The notes below the pieces were generated by a model. It ran no database searches, was not told where the DNA came from, and saw only the letters and a program-made list of their open reading frames with translations. This document shows positions 62,227 through 64,000 of a DNA stretch of 64,000 nt, piece after piece. Position numbers and translations under genes: made by a program. The stretch's first letter is position 1. Each line of letters begins with the position of its first letter. Where the stretch lies: positions 394,530 to 458,529 of the forward strand of contig REGQ01000064.1 of NCBI GenBank assembly GCA_004134985.1, given 5' to 3'. The stretch is from Paenibacillaceae bacterium. Lineage in GTDB: Bacteria; Bacillota; Bacilli; Paenibacillales; Paenibacillaceae.

Positions 62227-62412
62227 TTATTCGACTTCGAAAATATCTATTCCATCAAGTTCCGCGGCTCTGCACGACTCCAACCAATCTATCCTATGAT
62301 TTATTATATCATTTTGAGCTTCTGGAGGGTTTGAATCAAACTCTTCTTCTGTCATGTCCAATTTCACTTCGAAATCCACCGTAATAGTGGCCTGCCCTCG
62401 TACTGTGATCAT
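62227..62412 (-). CDS. Hypothetical phage protein
   Basis: A 61-residue protein, MITVRGQATITVDFEVKLDM, then an acidic helix. ATG 62412 behind GGAGGTGGGCAA, 4-bp overlap with the YopX-like gene. Unknown. Confidence 0.55.
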   Translation of the reverse strand: MITVRGQATITVDFEVKLDMTEEEFDSNPPEAQNDIINHRIDWLESCRAAELDGIDIFEVE

Positions 62413-62843
62413 TTGCCCACCTCCAGCAGCTCGGGATTATCATGGATGTTGCCCAATTTCTTAGCACCTTCAACCCATCCATATTTCCTGTCATACTCTG
62501 CCAACTCGGATAAGAATAAATATCCATCTAAAAATGAGTCTGCAACAAAAATGAATCCGCCAGCTCCAAAACTTACTTTGGCGATGTGCTTATAGCCTTC
62601 GTGCTCTACCTCTGCGATGTCGCCCACGCTCAATTGGTTCTGTTCTTCTTCTGTATCGTCATGTAATCCGGTAAACTGCCCTACTGTTTCGGGATCTACC
62701 TCGAAAGAATATAGAGCAGAAGCTCTAGCAGGGATAATGTAGGACTTTTTGCAATCTATAGGATTATTAAGTTTGTGATACCACCCAAACACCCACTCTC
62801 CGGTATCAATCCGTTTGCCCTGGAACTTAATCTCTATGCTCAT
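62409..62843 (-). CDS. YopX-domain protein
   Basis: A 144-residue protein of the YopX family: IKFQGKRIDTGEWVFGWYHK, VDPETVGQFTGLHDDTEEEQ, LSVGDIAEVEHEGYKHIAKV, KKLGNIHDNPELL. YopX-like proteins occur in many Gram-positive phages; function unknown. Confidence 0.85.
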   Translation of the reverse strand: MSIEIKFQGKRIDTGEWVFGWYHKLNNPIDCKKSYIIPARASALYSFEVDPETVGQFTGLHDDTEEEQNQLSVGDIAEVEHEGYKHIAKVSFGAGGFIFVADSFLDGYLFLSELAEYDRKYGWVEGAKKLGNIHDNPELLEVGK

Positions 62844-63322
62844 GCTTTACCATCCTCCCCTGGAAGACTGTATTCGGCAAAATGTGTTACCGCGATATCG
62901 ATAACCGGATCGTCCGGCTTGTAACTGCCCTCGCGGAACCACTTGTATCCTTGTAGACTTGCTGCATGCTGCGCCGACCGGATGCACACACCGTCTGATA
63001 CAAGGTATAGCTTATGGCTTACAGGCTGATTGATAGGGTACTCCATCCAGTTAATTCTGGATTGGTGGGTATTTTGCAGCCGCTTGTTCTCTTCCTTGAA
63101 GCGCGCTTTGATAAATTCTTCATGCCGTTTGGTTGCCACATTCGGGTGGCGATGACGCTGCTTAAGATATTCCGGGCCAACGTGGTCAATTGATGCCGGT
63201 GGACTGCACCACCATGATTCGGTGCTACGGCCGGCGCCGTCAGTGAATCTGGACATGACGCCGTTTGGTGTGCCTTCGGGTTGGTTCCTGTGAATCCACA
63301 TTTCAAATTTAAGCCTTGCCAT
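62840..63322 (-). CDS. Hypothetical phage protein
   Basis: A 160-residue protein: MARLKFEMWIHRNQPEGTPN, TESWWCSPPASIDHVGPEYL, YLVSDGVCIRSAQHAASLQG. ATG 63322 behind AAGGAGGAATAGT. No family recognised. Confidence 0.55.
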   Translation of the reverse strand: MARLKFEMWIHRNQPEGTPNGVMSRFTDGAGRSTESWWCSPPASIDHVGPEYLKQRHRHPNVATKRHEEFIKARFKEENKRLQNTHQSRINWMEYPINQPVSHKLYLVSDGVCIRSAQHAASLQGYKWFREGSYKPDDPVIDIAVTHFAEYSLPGEDGKA

Positions 63323-63385
63323 ACTATTCCTCCTTATCCTCAATTCCGAGCCAGTATCGTCAAATCGCTTCGATCAACTCAACGG

Positions 63386-63712
63386 TCATGACTTCGCCTC
63401 CCCTTGTAGCGCCCTTATTGCTGCCAGACAGACAGCGTACGGGGCTGATTCGCCACAAACCCAAGATGTTGGTTGTCCATTGGATTCGTTGTAGAATCTT
63501 GCTTTCCAATGGGATATTTGATCTGCAAACCTTGGGCGATACCCCCGGCGTTGCATCGCCTCTATCACTTGGCGCATGCCGTCCCATGTTGTGGAGTAGG
63601 TTGGAATAGTTCCGTATGATCCATCAGGATTTAACTGATTTGTTAAGGACATGTAGCCAATTAATTTAGCGAATTCCCTATCAAGATCCTTATGATCGTT
63701 GTAGATGCTCAT
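63386..63712 (-). CDS. Phage ABA-sandwich/DUF2591-like protein
   Basis: A 108-residue protein: MSIYNDHKDLDREFAKLIGY, TWDGMRQVIEAMQRRGYRPR, SAPYAVCLAAIRALQGEAKS. The last part has the PxAVCxAAL pattern of DUF2591-like phage proteins. Function unknown. Confidence 0.65.
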   Translation of the reverse strand: MSIYNDHKDLDREFAKLIGYMSLTNQLNPDGSYGTIPTYSTTWDGMRQVIEAMQRRGYRPRFADQISHWKARFYNESNGQPTSWVCGESAPYAVCLAAIRALQGEAKS

Positions 63713-63870
63713 TTTTCAACGACCCCCGGCTGATATTTTTTTATCGTCTCTCCCAGCTCGTCCGCTGCCTGCAGCAACTCAACAGGCGATGTATCCATTG
63801 CACGGATGATACGGCCTTGATCGTCTCTTGCTATCCATACGGTTTCTTGGGTCCATTTAGCTGGTTTCAT
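63709..63870 (-). CDS. Small hypothetical phage protein
   Basis: A 53-residue product (MKPAKWTQETVWIARDDQGR; ASPVELL-like helix; ends KKYQPGVVEK). ATG 63870 has GGGAG 8 bases upstream; ATGA overlap with the next gene, 14-bp overlap with the one before. Unknown. Confidence 0.6.
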   Translation of the reverse strand: MKPAKWTQETVWIARDDQGRIIRAMDTSPVELLQAADELGETIKKYQPGVVEK

Positions 63871-64000
63871 TGGGCTTGCTCCCTTGAGTGGAGGATAGGG
63901 CTGCGTCTACCTGCGCGCATATGCCCACCCCTGTCCATATCTGTCCTTTACTCTCCGTTGCAATTCGTTTGATTTCTTTCAGTGCTGCCCGCAGGCTCTC
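63857..64000 (-). CDS. Hypothetical phage protein (partial, cut by right edge)
   Basis: Only the last 47 residues are in the window: SLRAALKEIKRIATESKGQI and a stop after SKPNETS. The N-terminus lies beyond 64,000. The pattern resembles small helical phage proteins of unknown function. Confidence 0.5.
   Translation of the reverse strand, partial: ESLRAALKEIKRIATESKGQIWTGVGICAQVDAALSSTQGSKPNETS

Larger units (their letters stand above)
26634..64000. mobile_element. PBSX-like prophage inserted in sigK (right end outside window)
   Basis: From the sigK break to the window edge all recognisable genes are phage genes: lysogeny control, lysis, contractile tail, head, packaging, recombinases and small early genes. 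Base composition falls against the host half and is lowest in the left arm (27-33 kb). The left boundary is set by where SigK similarity ends (about 26,634-26,640). The structural set is of the PBSX type (XkdG-XkdU-like) with SPP1-like portal and gp7-type head protein. All morphogenetic genes look intact, so it may be a working phage rather than a remnant. The right att site and the 3' part of sigK should be beyond 64 kb. Confidence 0.88.

Overview
The window looks like a piece of chromosome from an endospore-forming Bacillota of the Paenibacillus type. The evidence is the gene order yqeG-yqeH-aroE-yhbY-nadD-yqeK-rsfS-cvfB-yqeM plus the late competence genes comER/comEA/comEB/comEC, a spoVAC-spoVAD-spoVAE set, a sigK gene, a leucine T-box, and many GGAGG ribosome binding sites with ATG, GTG and TTG starts. 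The assignment rests on gene content and protein similarity from memory; no database search was possible.

Region 1 (1-26,200) is host chromosome, almost all on the minus strand. From left to right it holds an anti-sigma factor (cut by the left edge) with its ECF sigma factor, comEC, comEB, metY, comEA and the divergent comER, leuS behind a T-box leader with a CTC (Leu) specifier, then the housekeeping block yqeM-cvfB-rsfS-yqeK-nadD-yhbY-aroE-yqeH-yqeG. After a gene-poor stretch (about 18.46-19.13 kb) comes a MoxR / DUF58 / transglutaminase operon, then spoVAC-spoVAD-spoVAE, and a tiny hydrophobic ORF upstream of sigK.

Region 2 (26,202-26,651) is the 5' part of sigK on the plus strand. It has a good ribosome binding site and conserved sigma-K sequence, but the protein stops after about 149 residues: it leaves the sigma-K sequence after the residues EGNEITL and ends four codons later. 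Everything to the right of this point is phage-like. The simplest reading is a sigK-intervening ('skin'-type) prophage whose other end, with the rest of sigK, lies beyond 64 kb.

Region 3 (about 26.64-64.0 kb, right end not seen) is this prophage. Its left arm (26.7-33.7 kb) is AT-richer and carries a small membrane protein, an ATP-dependent DNA ligase, two AP2-domain proteins flanking an unknown protein, and a divergent lysogeny switch (XRE repressor plus a DUF2325-like protein, with three operator-like repeats). The structural block (33.75-58.37 kb, minus strand) is transcribed from terminase to lysis: small and large terminase, SPP1-like portal and head protein, scaffold, decoration protein, protein-E-type major capsid, a possible head-spike pair, head-tail connectors, contractile sheath and tube, tail-assembly chaperone with a -1 frameshift, tape measure, a lipoprotein 'moron', PBSX XkdP-to-XkdU baseplate proteins, tail fibres including a glycine-rich adhesin, XhlA, holin and a three-domain endolysin. 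So it is a PBSX-like myovirus with an SPP1-like head. The right end (58.4-64.0 kb) has a small serine recombinase, a short tyrosine recombinase, an SOS-type YolD protein, an ArpU-like late regulator and a run of small early genes, the last cut by the window edge.

The most interesting points are the split sigK, the repeat-rich promoter of the serine recombinase, the repressor/DUF2325 switch, the putative head spikes and the NAGPA-amidase-SLH endolysin.
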